Origin: Sediminicola sp040566555
GTDB taxonomy: Bacteria; Bacteroidota; Bacteroidia; Flavobacteriales; Flavobacteriaceae
Assembly: GCF_040566555.1 (NCBI RefSeq)
Contig: NZ_JBEWYP010000002.1
Span: forward strand, 372,001 to 436,000
Reading direction: 5' to 3'
DNA: 64,000 nucleotides
The notes beneath the pieces are model-generated. The model saw only the letters and a list, made by a program, of their open reading frames with translations, made no database searches and had not been told where the DNA came from. Within the stretch, counting starts at the first letter, position 1. Each line of letters starts with the position of its first letter. Position numbers and translations under genes: made by a program. Positions 25,142-35,002 of the stretch are shown here, piece by piece.

Positions 25142-26722
25142 ATGGCAGGAGTAAAAGCCGCTGAAGTATCAGCAATATTGAAAAAACAGTTATCAGGATT
25201 CGAAGCCTCAGCTTCATTGGATGAAGTAGGTACCGTATTACAGATTGGTGATGGTATCGCAAGGGTCTACGGTCTTTCCAATGTCCAATACGGAGAATTG
25301 GTAGAGTTTGAAGGAGGCCTTCAAGGAATCGTTCTTAACTTGGAAGAAGACAATGTTGGTGTGGTTTTGTTAAGTCCATCAAGAGACATTAAAGAAGGAT
25401 CTGTGGTTAAACGTACGCAAACTATTGCCTCTATCAATGTAGGTGAAGGTATTGTTGGTCGTGTAGTAAACACCTTAGGTGCTCCTATTGATGGGAAGGG
25501 ACCAATTGCTGGCGAAACTTATAAAATGCCATTGGAGCGTAAGGCCCCAGGGGTAATTTTCCGTCAGCCGGTAAACGAGCCGTTACAAACAGGTATCAAG
25601 GCAATCGATGCCATGATTCCAGTGGGTAGAGGTCAGCGTGAGTTGGTTATTGGTGACCGTCAGACTGGAAAGACTACGGTTTGTATCGATACCATTCTAA
25701 ACCAAAAAGAATTTTACGATGCAGGTGAGCCTGTATATTGTATATATGTAGCTATTGGCCAAAAGGCTTCTACAGTTGCAAACATCGCAAAAACATTAGA
25801 AGATAAAGGGGCTTTGGCCTATACCACTATCGTTGCTGCAAACGCATCAGATCCTGCTCCTATGCAGGTGTATGCACCATTTGCAGGAGCTGCAATTGGA
25901 GAGTACTTTAGAGATACTGGTCGTCCAGCTTTGATTATCTATGATGATTTGTCAAAACAAGCTGTGGCTTACCGTGAGATTTCCCTATTGTTGAGACGCC
26001 CACCGGGACGTGAGGCATATCCTGGGGATGTATTCTACCTTCACTCCAGATTGTTGGAGCGTGCAGCAAAAGTTATTGCTGACGATAAGATTGCAAGTGA
26101 GATGAATGATCTTCCTGAGGTCTTAAAACCAATGGTTAAAGGTGGTGGATCATTAACTGCATTGCCAATTATTGAAACACAGGCAGGTGACGTTTCCGCT
26201 TATATCCCTACCAACGTAATTTCTATTACTGATGGGCAGATATTCTTGGAGCAAGATTTGTTCAACCAAGGGGTTCGTCCAGCAATTAACGTGGGTATTT
26301 CGGTATCTCGTGTTGGAGGTAACGCACAGATAAAGTCAATGAAAAAGGTAGCAGGTACCTTGAAACTGGATCAGGCACAATTCCGTGAATTGGAAGCGTT
26401 TGCTAAATTTGGTTCTGATTTGGATGCTGCAACATTGAACGTAATTGAAAAAGGACGTAGAAACGTTGAGATATTGAAACAAGCCCAAAATGATCCTTTT
26501 ACTGTAGAAGATCAGGTAGCTATTATTTACGCAGGTTCTAAAAACTTGTTGAGAAATGTGCCTGTTGAGAAGGTAAAAGAATTTGAAAGGGATTATATCG
26601 ATTTCTTGAACGCCAAGCATAGAGATGTATTGGATTTACTAAAAGCAGGGAAATTGACAGATGAGGTTATAGATACTTTGACCGCTGTTTCAAAAGATCT
26701 TTCTGCTAAATACGTAAAATAA
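25142..26722 (+). CDS. atpA: F1Fo ATP synthase subunit alpha
   Basis: A 526-residue non-catalytic nucleotide-binding subunit from the ATG at 25142 (MAGVKAAEV); the TTG at 25121 is less likely. The P-loop GDRQTGKTT lies near residues 169-177 and the alpha signature (PPGREAYPGDVFYLHSRLLE) is intact. It should form the hexamer with beta, whose gene is not in this window. Confidence 0.97.
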   Translation: MAGVKAAEVSAILKKQLSGFEASASLDEVGTVLQIGDGIARVYGLSNVQYGELVEFEGGLQGIVLNLEEDNVGVVLLSPSRDIKEGSVVKRTQTIASINVGEGIVGRVVNTLGAPIDGKGPIAGETYKMPLERKAPGVIFRQPVNEPLQTGIKAIDAMIPVGRGQRELVIGDRQTGKTTVCIDTILNQKEFYDAGEPVYCIYVAIGQKASTVANIAKTLEDKGALAYTTIVAANASDPAPMQVYAPFAGAAIGEYFRDTGRPALIIYDDLSKQAVAYREISLLLRRPPGREAYPGDVFYLHSRLLERAAKVIADDKIASEMNDLPEVLKPMVKGGGSLTALPIIETQAGDVSAYIPTNVISITDGQIFLEQDLFNQGVRPAINVGISVSRVGGNAQIKSMKKVAGTLKLDQAQFRELEAFAKFGSDLDAATLNVIEKGRRNVEILKQAQNDPFTVEDQVAIIYAGSKNLLRNVPVEKVKEFERDYIDFLNAKHRDVLDLLKAGKLTDEVIDTLTAVSKDLSAKYVK

Positions 26723-26733
26723 TATAGGGGTTG

Positions 26734-26761
26734 AAGTTGGGTGATGAGAGTTGCCCAACTT
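26734..26761 (+). other. Hairpin between atpA and atpG
   Basis: AAGTTGGG (26734-26741) and CCCAACTT (26754-26761) form an 8-bp stem with a 12-nt loop followed by TATATT. It may be a partial terminator or processing site in the 121-bp gap before atpG. Confidence 0.55.
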
Positions 26762-26843
26762 TATATTCCATGAGGTCAAACATTTAGATAAGTAAGGATT
26801 TTTAAGACAACCTTAAACCTCTTTACTCAACACTAAAATACAA

Positions 26844-27704
26844 ATGGCAAACTTAAAAGAAATACGTAATAGAATAGGTTCCGTTTCCTCAACGATGCAG
26901 ATCACCAGCGCCATGAAAATGGTTTCGGCTGCAAAATTGAAGAAGGCCCAGGATGCCATCACGGCAATGAGGCCTTATTCGGATAAGTTGACTGAACTAT
27001 TACAAAGTCTAAGTGCAAGCTTGGATGCTGATGCTGGTAGTAAATTTTCTGAGAACCGTGAGGTTAAAAAGGTATTGATTGTGGCCATTACCTCCAATAG
27101 GGGGCTTTGTGGAGCTTTCAACACCAACATTATCAAGAAAAGTACTCTCTTGGCCAAAGAAACCTATGCTGGGAAACAGGTAGAGTTTATGGCAATTGGT
27201 AAAAAGGCAAATGATATCCTTGCCAAGAAATTTAAAGTCGTTTCAAACCATAGTAAGGTTTATGACGATCTAAATTTTGACAATGTTGCTGTCATTGCTG
27301 AAGATCTAATGGAGCTTTTTGTCAATGGGACTTATGATAAGATTGATATTGTTTACAACAAGTTTAAAAACGCTGCCACACAGATCGTGATGACAGAGCA
27401 GTTTCTTCCAATTATTCCTGTAGAAGGGGAAGCGCCTAATAACGCTGATTACATTTTTGAGCCTTCTAAATTGGAGATTGTTGAGGAGCTAATTCCTAAG
27501 TCGCTAAAAACGCAACTGTACAAAGGAATACGTGATTCTTTTGCCAGCGAGCACGGTGCCCGTATGACAGCGATGCACAAGGCTACCGATAATGCTACTG
27601 AATTGAGAGATCAATTGAAACTAACTTACAACAAGGCGAGACAAGCTGCCATTACCAATGAAATCCTTGAGATTGTTGGTGGGGCTGAGGCTTTGAACAA
27701 CTAA
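26844..27704 (+). CDS. atpG: F1Fo ATP synthase subunit gamma
   Basis: A 286-residue rotor shaft subunit. N-terminal MANLKEIRNRIGSVSSTMQI and C-terminal ATDNATELRDQLKLTYNKAR coiled-coil signatures are present, and the SNRGLCGAFN segment lies near residue 87. It closes the cluster; a terminator follows and no atpD or atpC comes after. Confidence 0.96.
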   Translation: MANLKEIRNRIGSVSSTMQITSAMKMVSAAKLKKAQDAITAMRPYSDKLTELLQSLSASLDADAGSKFSENREVKKVLIVAITSNRGLCGAFNTNIIKKSTLLAKETYAGKQVEFMAIGKKANDILAKKFKVVSNHSKVYDDLNFDNVAVIAEDLMELFVNGTYDKIDIVYNKFKNAATQIVMTEQFLPIIPVEGEAPNNADYIFEPSKLEIVEELIPKSLKTQLYKGIRDSFASEHGARMTAMHKATDNATELRDQLKLTYNKARQAAITNEILEIVGGAEALNN

Positions 27705-27743
27705 AGTGTAACACTTATCCTTCCAAGAGGATTATCACAATAT

Positions 27744-27772
27744 AAACCCCACTTTTCAAGTGGGGTTTTTTT
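27744..27772 (+). terminator. Terminator of the atp cluster
   Basis: AAACCCCACTT (27744-27754) / AAGTGGGGTTT (27758-27768) with a 3-nt loop, followed by a T-run. Confidence 0.92.
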
Positions 27773-27854
27773 ATGCTCGTTAGTGTAGAAAACTTTATAT
27801 TGTATCTTGGCATTACTTTTGGTTTAATACCATTAAACACTTGAAAACCGCATC

Positions 27855-28370
27855 ATGAAATCTATCAAAACTAACATTTTAAACTTTTTAATACTTAGTA
27901 TCGGTCTCACCTCCTGTTCTTCCCAAAAGACACTACAGACCGAGGTTCCTTTTGAGATCGGTGTGGCCACCGTACAAGAGTGGATGGGTGGAAAGGAAGA
28001 AAGTGGAACAGGTCATTTGGTGTCGGTTCCTGTTTTGAACATTACAAAAGATGTGAGATTCCAGGAAATGTTCTATCATGGACAGGTAGTACAGGTTACC
28101 ACTGAATCCCATGGCAACGGTTTAATGATCAAGGGAAATTTTACCCTGGCACCCCAAAAACCGGATATAATAATGCATGCCGATCCTAAAAAAGAGGTGG
28201 GGAACCAGCCTCCATCATTGCAGGAGAATTCCGTCAAAGATTTTCCTTTTGATCATAAGCCACAGGAGGCTGTTCTGAGTTATATTATTAAGAATCGGGT
28301 AAAATATGTAAAGATTTCTGGGATGAAGGAGAAGTCGCCTCTCATTTATTCAACGAAACCAAAGAACTAA
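27855..28370 (+). CDS. Hypothetical lipoprotein
   Basis: A 171-residue protein with a lipoprotein signal peptide ending LILSIGLTSC (Cys21 lipidated). The mature part is beta-rich and polar (WMGGKEESGTGHLVSVPVLN) and no known domain was recognised. It stands alone between the atp terminator and the flippase gene; function unknown. Serine at +2 after Cys gives no clear sorting hint under Bacteroidota rules. Confidence 0.75.
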   Translation: MKSIKTNILNFLILSIGLTSCSSQKTLQTEVPFEIGVATVQEWMGGKEESGTGHLVSVPVLNITKDVRFQEMFYHGQVVQVTTESHGNGLMIKGNFTLAPQKPDIIMHADPKKEVGNQPPSLQENSVKDFPFDHKPQEAVLSYIIKNRVKYVKISGMKEKSPLIYSTKPKN

Positions 28371-28421
28371 CTTTGTATTGAGGGTTTTAATAACTACTTT
28401 TAAACCCTAACTTTAGCACAT

Positions 28422-29885
28422 TTGAATCCGTTAAAAAAACTTTTTAAACAGACCTTTATCTATGGTTTGGCTACGGTATTGCCCAGAATGCTATCGTTTC
28501 TTTTAACGCCCTTGTATGTTACGGTTCTTGCGACAGATGGGTATGGGGAAGTTTCTATAATTTTTGCATGGTTTGCCATCTTTAACGTACTACTTGCCTA
28601 TGGCATGGAGACCGCCTTTTTTCGTTTTTATCACGATGCCGGGCTCAACAAAAAAACAGTTGTTACCACATCTTTGCTATCCATAGGGGGCTCGTCCTTA
28701 CTATTTATGCTCCTAGCTTTTATGTTTAAGGGAGCGGTTTCCTCCTTCAGTGATATAGAACCTCAATTTATTACCTATGCCATTTGGATCCTAGTATTGG
28801 ATGCCTTGGTGATCATTCCGTTTTCTTGGTTGAGGGCAAACGAGAAGCCGATGCGATATGCCCTGGTGAAAATCACCAATGTGGTGATCAACCTCGGGCT
28901 GAATTGCTTTTTCCTTATCGCACTCCCCATACTAGCTGAAAAGAGCCCAGATTCCATTTTAAGCAGTCTCTACAAGCCTAACTTTGAAATCTCCTACATC
29001 TTCATTTCAATGCTTATTGCAAGCGCCATAACCCTCTTATTGATGTTGCGCCTTTACCTTAGAAGGCCTTACGTCTTCGATCGGGTACTATGGAGCAGTA
29101 TGATAAAATATGCGGCGCCTGTGTTGATTGCGGGAATTGCCTTTACAATCAATGAGGTGTTCGATCGCATTATGTTGGATTGGCTTTTGCCAGATGATAT
29201 TGCCGAGAGTGAGATTGGGAAATATTCGGCTTGTTACAAGCTCACGTTATTTATGACCTTATTCGCAACCGCTTTTAGGATGGGCATAGAACCTTTCTTT
29301 TTTAGTCATTCCAAAAGTGATAACCCACAAAAGGCCTATGCACAGATTACCAATTATTTTGTGATCTTGGGAAGTGTCATTTTACTCTCTGTCGTGGTCT
29401 TTGTAGACGTCCTCAAACTGATCATCGTTCCCAATTCGGATTATTGGGAGGCCATGTCCGTGGTGCCCATTATTATATTGGCCAGTTTTTGTTTGGGTAT
29501 CTATCACAATCTATCGGTTTGGTACAAGGTCACGGACCGTACTAAAATAGGCGCTTATATTTCTATTGTTGGAGCAATCCTGACCATTGTTATCAATTAT
29601 GTATTTATCCCCTATTTTGGTTATAAGGCCTCAGCAGTGGCTACCCTTGTTGCATATGGCACCATGATGGCTATGTCTTTCTATTTTGGCAAAATGTATT
29701 ATCCCATCCCTTATAATTTCCGTAAAATTGTATTCTATTTGCTAATATCCACTACTTTTTCTGTCCTGTCATTTTATCTTTTTGATAGAAATCTGTTGGT
29801 AGGAATTGTACTTTTGCTGCTGTTCCTTGCTATGGTCATGAAATTGGAGAAAGAACAACTAAAAAAAATATTTCTTAAAAAATGA
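28422..29885 (+). CDS. Polysaccharide flippase (Wzx/MOP superfamily)
   Basis: A 487-residue polytopic protein with about 12-14 membrane helices, starting MNPLKKLFKQTFIYGLATVLPRM, which is typical of Flavobacteriia oligosaccharide flippases. The start is TTG at 28422; no ATG occurs before the first helix. It would move lipid-linked glycans across the inner membrane. Its stop overlaps the dut start by 4 nt (ATGA), making it the first gene of a six-gene envelope operon. Confidence 0.88.
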   Translation: MNPLKKLFKQTFIYGLATVLPRMLSFLLTPLYVTVLATDGYGEVSIIFAWFAIFNVLLAYGMETAFFRFYHDAGLNKKTVVTTSLLSIGGSSLLFMLLAFMFKGAVSSFSDIEPQFITYAIWILVLDALVIIPFSWLRANEKPMRYALVKITNVVINLGLNCFFLIALPILAEKSPDSILSSLYKPNFEISYIFISMLIASAITLLLMLRLYLRRPYVFDRVLWSSMIKYAAPVLIAGIAFTINEVFDRIMLDWLLPDDIAESEIGKYSACYKLTLFMTLFATAFRMGIEPFFFSHSKSDNPQKAYAQITNYFVILGSVILLSVVVFVDVLKLIIVPNSDYWEAMSVVPIIILASFCLGIYHNLSVWYKVTDRTKIGAYISIVGAILTIVINYVFIPYFGYKASAVATLVAYGTMMAMSFYFGKMYYPIPYNFRKIVFYLLISTTFSVLSFYLFDRNLLVGIVLLLLFLAMVMKLEKEQLKKIFLKK

Positions 29886-30316
29886 AAATCAATATAATCA
29901 ATAGTTCTAACCATCCTTTGCCACATTATGAGACGTTGGCTTCTGCCGGGATGGATTTGCGCGCCAATATCACTGAATCCATCACTCTTGAGCCATTGGA
30001 ACGCGCTATTATACCAACTGGTCTATTTATCGAATTGCCCATCGGGTGTGAAGCCCAGGTTAGGCCCAGAAGTGGATTGGCTGCCAAGAAAGGGGTAACG
30101 GTATTAAATGCCCCCGGGACAGTGGATGCTGACTACAGGGGAGAAATAGGCGTTATCCTGGTAAACTTATCCAATATACCTTTTACTGTAGAGAACGGGG
30201 AGCGAATCGCACAGTTGGTGATCGCCAAACATGAGCGTGCCGAATGGACCGAAGTGGAGAAATTGTCCGAAACCGCAAGAGGCGAGGGCGGATTTGGCAG
30301 CACCGGGGTAAAATAG
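29882..30316 (+). CDS. dut: dUTP diphosphatase
   Basis: A 144-residue trimeric dUTPase that hydrolyses dUTP to dUMP and keeps uracil out of DNA. Family motifs in order: AGMDLRA, RPRSGLA, GTVDADYRGEIGVIL, GERIAQLVI and the C-terminal RGEGGFGSTG arm that closes the active site. Starts within the stop codon of the flippase gene. Confidence 0.97.
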   Translation: MKINIINSSNHPLPHYETLASAGMDLRANITESITLEPLERAIIPTGLFIELPIGCEAQVRPRSGLAAKKGVTVLNAPGTVDADYRGEIGVILVNLSNIPFTVENGERIAQLVIAKHERAEWTEVEKLSETARGEGGFGSTGVK

Positions 30317-30411
30317 AAACAGCTAGATTTATGTGCTGGCAAGGCCTTAAATCCAATATTAATTAATAAAATATTTCCCAGTTTGGGAATAACGATAAAC
30401 AAAGTTACATT

Positions 30412-31428
30412 ATGAAGATTATTGTACCTATGGCGGGCAGAGGATCCCGTTTAAGACCACATACCTTAACCGTGCCTAAACCATTAATTCCAGTGGCCGG
30501 TAAACCTATTGTACACCGTTTGGTGAGTGACATTGCCAAGGTGCTTGGAGAGGAGATAGAGGAAGTTGCCTTTATATTGGGTGATCCTGCATTTTTTGGA
30601 GAGGATGTGGTGGAGAGTTTGAAGGAATTGGCCCAAAGTCTAGGTGCAAAAGCTTCCATTTATAGACAAGATCAGCCCCTAGGTACCGGGCATGCTATAA
30701 TGGCAGCCAAGGAATCCTTGAGCGGACCAGCGGTAATTGCCTATGCAGATACATTGATCAGAGCCGATTTTGATCTGGACAAGTCTGCCGACAGCGTTAT
30801 TTGGGTAAAACAAGTGGACCAACCCGAAGCCTATGGAGTAGTGAAACTAAACGATAGCGGGAATATTGTGGAGTTGGTGGAAAAGCCGGCGAAATTTGTT
30901 TCTGATTTAGCAGTTATAGGGATCTATTACTTTAAGGATGTTGCCGTCCTTAAAAAGGAGCTTCAATATGTGCTGGATAATAATATTGTGCATGGAGGGG
31001 AATATCAGATCAATGATGGTATCAAACGCATGATGGAAAAGGGCATGAAATTTGCTCCAGGTAAGGTAGAAGAGTGGATGGATTGTGGCAATAAAAATGT
31101 TACCGTGGAAACCAACAGACGTATGTTGGGCTTTTTGGAAAAAGATGGGGAAAAATTGGTGTCTGATACGGTTACCTTGGAGAATGCCCAAATAATAGAA
31201 CCTTGTTTTATCGGGGAACACGTTGTCTTGAAAAATACCACCGTGGGCCCATACGTATCCATAGGAGATCATACGGTAATTGAAAATTCTACCATAAAAA
31301 ACAGTCTTATACAAAACAGGAATAAGATTAGCAATGCCAACTTGGATAATGCTATGGTGGGCAATCATGTAGTCTTCAATGGTAATTTTGAGACCATTAG
31401 TATTGGAGATTATTCCGTAATGGAATAA
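30412..31428 (+). CDS. Sugar-phosphate nucleotidyltransferase
   Basis: A 338-residue enzyme with the nucleotide-binding MAGRGSRLRPHTLTVPKPLI signature at the N-terminus and hexapeptide-like repeats (GEHVVLKNTTVGPYVSIGDH) at the C-terminus. It probably makes an NDP-sugar from NTP and sugar-1-phosphate (glucose-1-phosphate thymidylyltransferase-like). It lies between dut and a TPR gene in the envelope operon. The exact sugar is not predictable. Confidence 0.88.
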   Translation: MKIIVPMAGRGSRLRPHTLTVPKPLIPVAGKPIVHRLVSDIAKVLGEEIEEVAFILGDPAFFGEDVVESLKELAQSLGAKASIYRQDQPLGTGHAIMAAKESLSGPAVIAYADTLIRADFDLDKSADSVIWVKQVDQPEAYGVVKLNDSGNIVELVEKPAKFVSDLAVIGIYYFKDVAVLKKELQYVLDNNIVHGGEYQINDGIKRMMEKGMKFAPGKVEEWMDCGNKNVTVETNRRMLGFLEKDGEKLVSDTVTLENAQIIEPCFIGEHVVLKNTTVGPYVSIGDHTVIENSTIKNSLIQNRNKISNANLDNAMVGNHVVFNGNFETISIGDYSVME

Positions 31429-31453
31429 AGATTTCTCAAAAGGGAAATAGGTT

Positions 31454-32374
31454 ATGAAAAAAAGACTGCATTTTCTTTTGCTTCTAATGGCGGTTTTTAT
31501 GACCGTAGGGCAAGGTATTGCCCAAGAACCCGAAGAAAGTGCAGAGGTAACCTTGGAAACGGTTTCAGATGAATTTCAAGAGAAGTTTTTTGAAGCCTTA
31601 AAACAAAAGGGAATAGAAAATTATGATCGCGCCATCAATCTATTTTTAGAATGTAAAAAGATAGATGAAGATAATCCGGTCATTGATCATGAGCTTGCCA
31701 AATGCTATGTCTTGAACAGGGATTACATTAATGCTCAGACTTATGTGCAAGAGGCCATAAACATGGCCCCTGAAAATTTCTGGTACCTCCATACCCTAGT
31801 TGAGATCGTAGAAAAGCAAGGGAATTCCTTTGATGCAGTAAGGGCCGCTATTCCATACAATAACCAGGTTTTAAGAGAGAATTTGGCCCAGATCTATTAT
31901 GATCGCCAGAACTATGACAATGCCCTGTTTGTACTGGAAGGACTAAAAAAAACAATTGCCATTGACAAATTGAGGATGAAACTGGCCGAAGCCAAAGGAG
32001 AGGGAAACGTCGGGACCGGGGAAGAGGAGATAGAACAACCTGCTGAAAAGGATGAAAACCCTTTGGCATTGTATACGAAGCGAATTGCGCAATTAATTGA
32101 AAATAAAGATTTTACCCAGGTGGGCGATATTTCAAAAGAAGCCCTGGAATCATTTCCGTTACAACCCTATTTCTATTACACTAGAGGGTTGGCTTTGAAT
32201 CAATTAAGCAAATTTAAAGAGGCAATTGCCATAATGGAGGAGGGATTGGATTACCTGTTGGACGATCAAGAACTCGCAAATAAATTTCACAAAGAATTGG
32301 CAAACGCTTATAAAGCATTGGGAAATTCTTCAAAGGCAAATATGTATCTTAGTAAAATAAAAACAGGGTCCTAA
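31454..32374 (+). CDS. Exported tetratricopeptide repeat protein
   Basis: A 306-residue protein with a signal peptide (MKKRLHFLLLLMAVFMTVGQGIA) and TPR repeats at about 40-140 and 205-300 (for instance YFYYTRGLALNQLSKFKEAI), separated by an acidic linker. It probably works in the periplasm as a scaffold. The next gene starts 5 bp later, so it is cotranscribed with a DUF4292 lipoprotein and the EnvC-like gene. Confidence 0.85.
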   Translation: MKKRLHFLLLLMAVFMTVGQGIAQEPEESAEVTLETVSDEFQEKFFEALKQKGIENYDRAINLFLECKKIDEDNPVIDHELAKCYVLNRDYINAQTYVQEAINMAPENFWYLHTLVEIVEKQGNSFDAVRAAIPYNNQVLRENLAQIYYDRQNYDNALFVLEGLKKTIAIDKLRMKLAEAKGEGNVGTGEEEIEQPAEKDENPLALYTKRIAQLIENKDFTQVGDISKEALESFPLQPYFYYTRGLALNQLSKFKEAIAIMEEGLDYLLDDQELANKFHKELANAYKALGNSSKANMYLSKIKTGS

Positions 32375-32379
32375 ATAGA

Positions 32380-33165
32380 ATGAAAATGAGATTTTTAAAG
32401 ATACCAAAATTGATGGCTTATAGCCTTTTTGCGTTGTTGGTATTTTCCTGTAAATCCAATAAGGTGTTAACCGATGGCACGTTGGATACAAATTTGTCCG
32501 CAAAAACGATAATAAAAAACCACTATAACAATCAGCTCAATTTTAAAACCTTGAGCGGGAAGGTGAAAATTGATTATTCCGATGGGGAATCATCCCAAGG
32601 GGTGAGTGTAAGTCTGCGTATGGAAAAGGATAAGGCCATATGGTTTAGTGCGCCATTAGGGGTAGTAAAGGCCTATATTACACCAGAGAGAGTTAGTTTT
32701 TACAATAAACTCGATAATGAGTATTTTGATGGAGACTTTTTATATCTCAGCAATTTATTGGGGGTGGAGCTCAATTTTGAAAAAGTACAAAATATGTTAT
32801 TGGGTGAAGCAATATTCGATTTAAAGGATGGGAAATACGATACCTCCATTAGCGAAAATAACTACCAGTTAAAGCCCAGGAAATCCTTGGAGCTTTTTAA
32901 GACCTTGTTCGAAATAGAGCCCAAGAATTTTAAAATGGCAGCCCAGCAGGTAGCACAGCCCTTGGAGAAAAGAATATTGGAAATACAGTATAAGAACTAT
33001 CAAAAAATTGATAAACGGGTGCTTCCTAACGAAATTGGAATATTTGCCATTAACGGAGATAATACCAACACTATTTCCATAGAATATCGCAATATGGAAT
33101 TCAATAGAGCGGTTAATTTTCCGTATAAAATACCAAATGGTTTTAAAGAGATAGTACTGAAGTAA
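32380..33165 (+). CDS. DUF4292 lipoprotein (LolA/LolB-like)
   Basis: A 261-residue lipoprotein; the signal peptide ends FALLVFSC with a lipidated Cys near residue 24. The body carries the DUF4292 pattern (FKTLSGKVKIDYSDGESSQG... IWFSAPLG) with a LolB-like beta-sheet cup. It may handle lipids or lipoproteins in the periplasm. It sits 5 bp after the TPR gene and 1 bp before the EnvC-like gene. Confidence 0.85.
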   Translation: MKMRFLKIPKLMAYSLFALLVFSCKSNKVLTDGTLDTNLSAKTIIKNHYNNQLNFKTLSGKVKIDYSDGESSQGVSVSLRMEKDKAIWFSAPLGVVKAYITPERVSFYNKLDNEYFDGDFLYLSNLLGVELNFEKVQNMLLGEAIFDLKDGKYDTSISENNYQLKPRKSLELFKTLFEIEPKNFKMAAQQVAQPLEKRILEIQYKNYQKIDKRVLPNEIGIFAINGDNTNTISIEYRNMEFNRAVNFPYKIPNGFKEIVLK

Positions 33166-33166
33166 T

Positions 33167-34396
33167 ATGAGCGTTAAGACCTTGATTCGTATATATCTCA
33201 CCTTGTTTGTAGTTCTGTTCATTGGGACCGGAGCATTTGCGCAAACCAATGAACAAAAGGCATTGGAAGCTAAGCGCGAACAGCTTCAAAAGGAAATAAA
33301 AAGTATCAATAGATTGTTGTTTGCCGAGAAAAAGGAAAAGGGCAATGTATTAGAGCAAATGGAGGCGTTGGCACAAAAAATAAATGTGCGCCAACAGTTA
33401 ATCAATGTGACCAACCAGCAATCCAATCTACTCAATAGACAGATCAACACCAACATAAGGAATATCTCGAAGCTTAGGGATGATTTGGAAACCCTCAAGG
33501 ACGATTATGCCACCATGATCCAAAAGTCATATCAAAATAAATCCCAACAAAGCAGGTTAATGTTCTTATTATCCTCCGAAAACTTCTTTCAGGCCTTTAA
33601 AAGATTGCAGTACCTAAAACAATATACCCAATATAGAAAAGAACAGGGAGAACAGATCGTGGTTAAAACGGACGAATTAACCCAGTTGAACAGGGATCTC
33701 ACTGATCAACGCAAGGTGAAGGACCAATTGATTGCGGAGAATTTGGTGGCCAAAAATGAATTGCAAAAGGAGCGGGCAGACCAACAGGTGCTGTTAGCCA
33801 CTATTCGTAAGAACGAAAACAAGTATACCGCGGCCATAGATAAGAAAAGACAGGAAGCACGAAAAATTGATCAACAGATAGATGCACTGATCCGAAGTGC
33901 CATTGCGGCAAGTAATAAAAAGGCTGGAGGAAGTACTGGCAGCAGTAAGTTTGTACTAACCCCAGAGGCAACTATTGTTGCTAATAATTTCTCGGCCAAT
34001 AAGGGCAAATTAGACTGGCCTGTGGAGAGGGGAATTGTCAGTCGTGGATTTGGAGTTTACAACGATGCGGTCTATCCTGGCATAAAGCACGAAAACAATG
34101 GAGTTATCATCGCTACGGACGAAGGGTCCAAGGCGCGTTCCATTTTTGAAGGGGAGGTTATTGGTATTATGGCAGTTCCTGGAGGAAATATGGGAGTGCA
34201 GATCAAACATGGTAATTACATCAGCACCTATTATAACCTTTCTAAACTATACGTAAAGAAAGGGGATAGGGTCGCAAGAAAAGAAGAGCTGGGCGAGATT
34301 TATACCAATCGGTCTAACGGTCAGACCCAGCTTAAGTTCTACCTCTATCAAGATGCCAATAGATTAAATCCTGAAGACTGGATTTATCGCTTATAG
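33167..34396 (+). CDS. envC: EnvC-like murein hydrolase activator with degenerate LytM domain
   Basis: A 409-residue exported protein: signal peptide (about 1-25), a long coiled coil (about 27-250), and a C-terminal M23/LytM domain (about 285-405). The metal-binding residues look lost: the usual HxxxD is HENNGVII, with Ile where Asp is expected, and the HxH position reads YYNL with Asn. The same two losses are known in E. coli EnvC, which activates amidases rather than cutting murein itself. It probably controls septal peptidoglycan splitting in the periplasm. Last gene of the operon. Confidence 0.85.
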   Translation: MSVKTLIRIYLTLFVVLFIGTGAFAQTNEQKALEAKREQLQKEIKSINRLLFAEKKEKGNVLEQMEALAQKINVRQQLINVTNQQSNLLNRQINTNIRNISKLRDDLETLKDDYATMIQKSYQNKSQQSRLMFLLSSENFFQAFKRLQYLKQYTQYRKEQGEQIVVKTDELTQLNRDLTDQRKVKDQLIAENLVAKNELQKERADQQVLLATIRKNENKYTAAIDKKRQEARKIDQQIDALIRSAIAASNKKAGGSTGSSKFVLTPEATIVANNFSANKGKLDWPVERGIVSRGFGVYNDAVYPGIKHENNGVIIATDEGSKARSIFEGEVIGIMAVPGGNMGVQIKHGNYISTYYNLSKLYVKKGDRVARKEELGEIYTNRSNGQTQLKFYLYQDANRLNPEDWIYRL

Positions 34397-34429
34397 TACA
34401 CTTGAACTAAATTTTTTATCCCTTAACTA

Positions 34430-34945
34430 CTACTCTTCCATAAACAGCGCACGAAGCTCTGTAGCGTCTTTAGGCTTCATTTTACCCGCTAGTACAAGGC
34501 TAAGCTGTTTTCTACGTAAAGCTGCAGCAAAACGCTGCTTTTCAAGGTCAGTTTCAGCATTGAGCTTTGGTACTGTGGTCGGGATACCGGTATCATCAAC
34601 GGCTACAAACGTATATATGGCCTCATTGGCCTTTGTACGTTCTCCACTGAAGCGATCTTCCATCCAAACATCAATGAAAACCTCCATAGAGGTTGAGAAT
34701 GCCCTAGAAACAGCTGCTTCCACAGTCACTACACTTCCAAGGGGCACAGCCCTATTGAAGGCAACATGATTAACTGAAGCGGTTACCACAATTCTTCGGC
34801 TATGTCGGCGTGCGGCGATACTCGCTGCTCTGTCCATACGGGCCAGAAGTTCACCTCCAAATAAATTGTTTAATGGGTTGGTCTCACTAGGGAGTACCAA
34901 ATCGGTCATAATAGTCCTTGAATCACTAGGAGTCTTAGCCTGCAT
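34430..34945 (-). CDS. Acyl-CoA thioesterase, hotdog fold
   Basis: A 171-residue protein from the ATG at 34945 (the longer TTG frame to 34987 adds 14 residues). The NPLNNLFGGELLARMDRAASIAA segment carries the Asn and the Asp of the acyl-CoA thioesterase hotdog family (YciA/BACH-like), and VNHVAFNRAVPLGS is conserved. It should hydrolyse medium or long acyl-CoA to free fatty acid in the cytoplasm. Convergent with envC and divergent from nothing obvious. Confidence 0.9.
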   Translation of the reverse strand: MQAKTPSDSRTIMTDLVLPSETNPLNNLFGGELLARMDRAASIAARRHSRRIVVTASVNHVAFNRAVPLGSVVTVEAAVSRAFSTSMEVFIDVWMEDRFSGERTKANEAIYTFVAVDDTGIPTTVPKLNAETDLEKQRFAAALRRKQLSLVLAGKMKPKDATELRALFMEE

Positions 34946-35002
34946 ACTTAAAATTTTTTGCAAAGATACACCTATATTGTGGGGCAAAAAGAAGAAGTGC
35001 GA

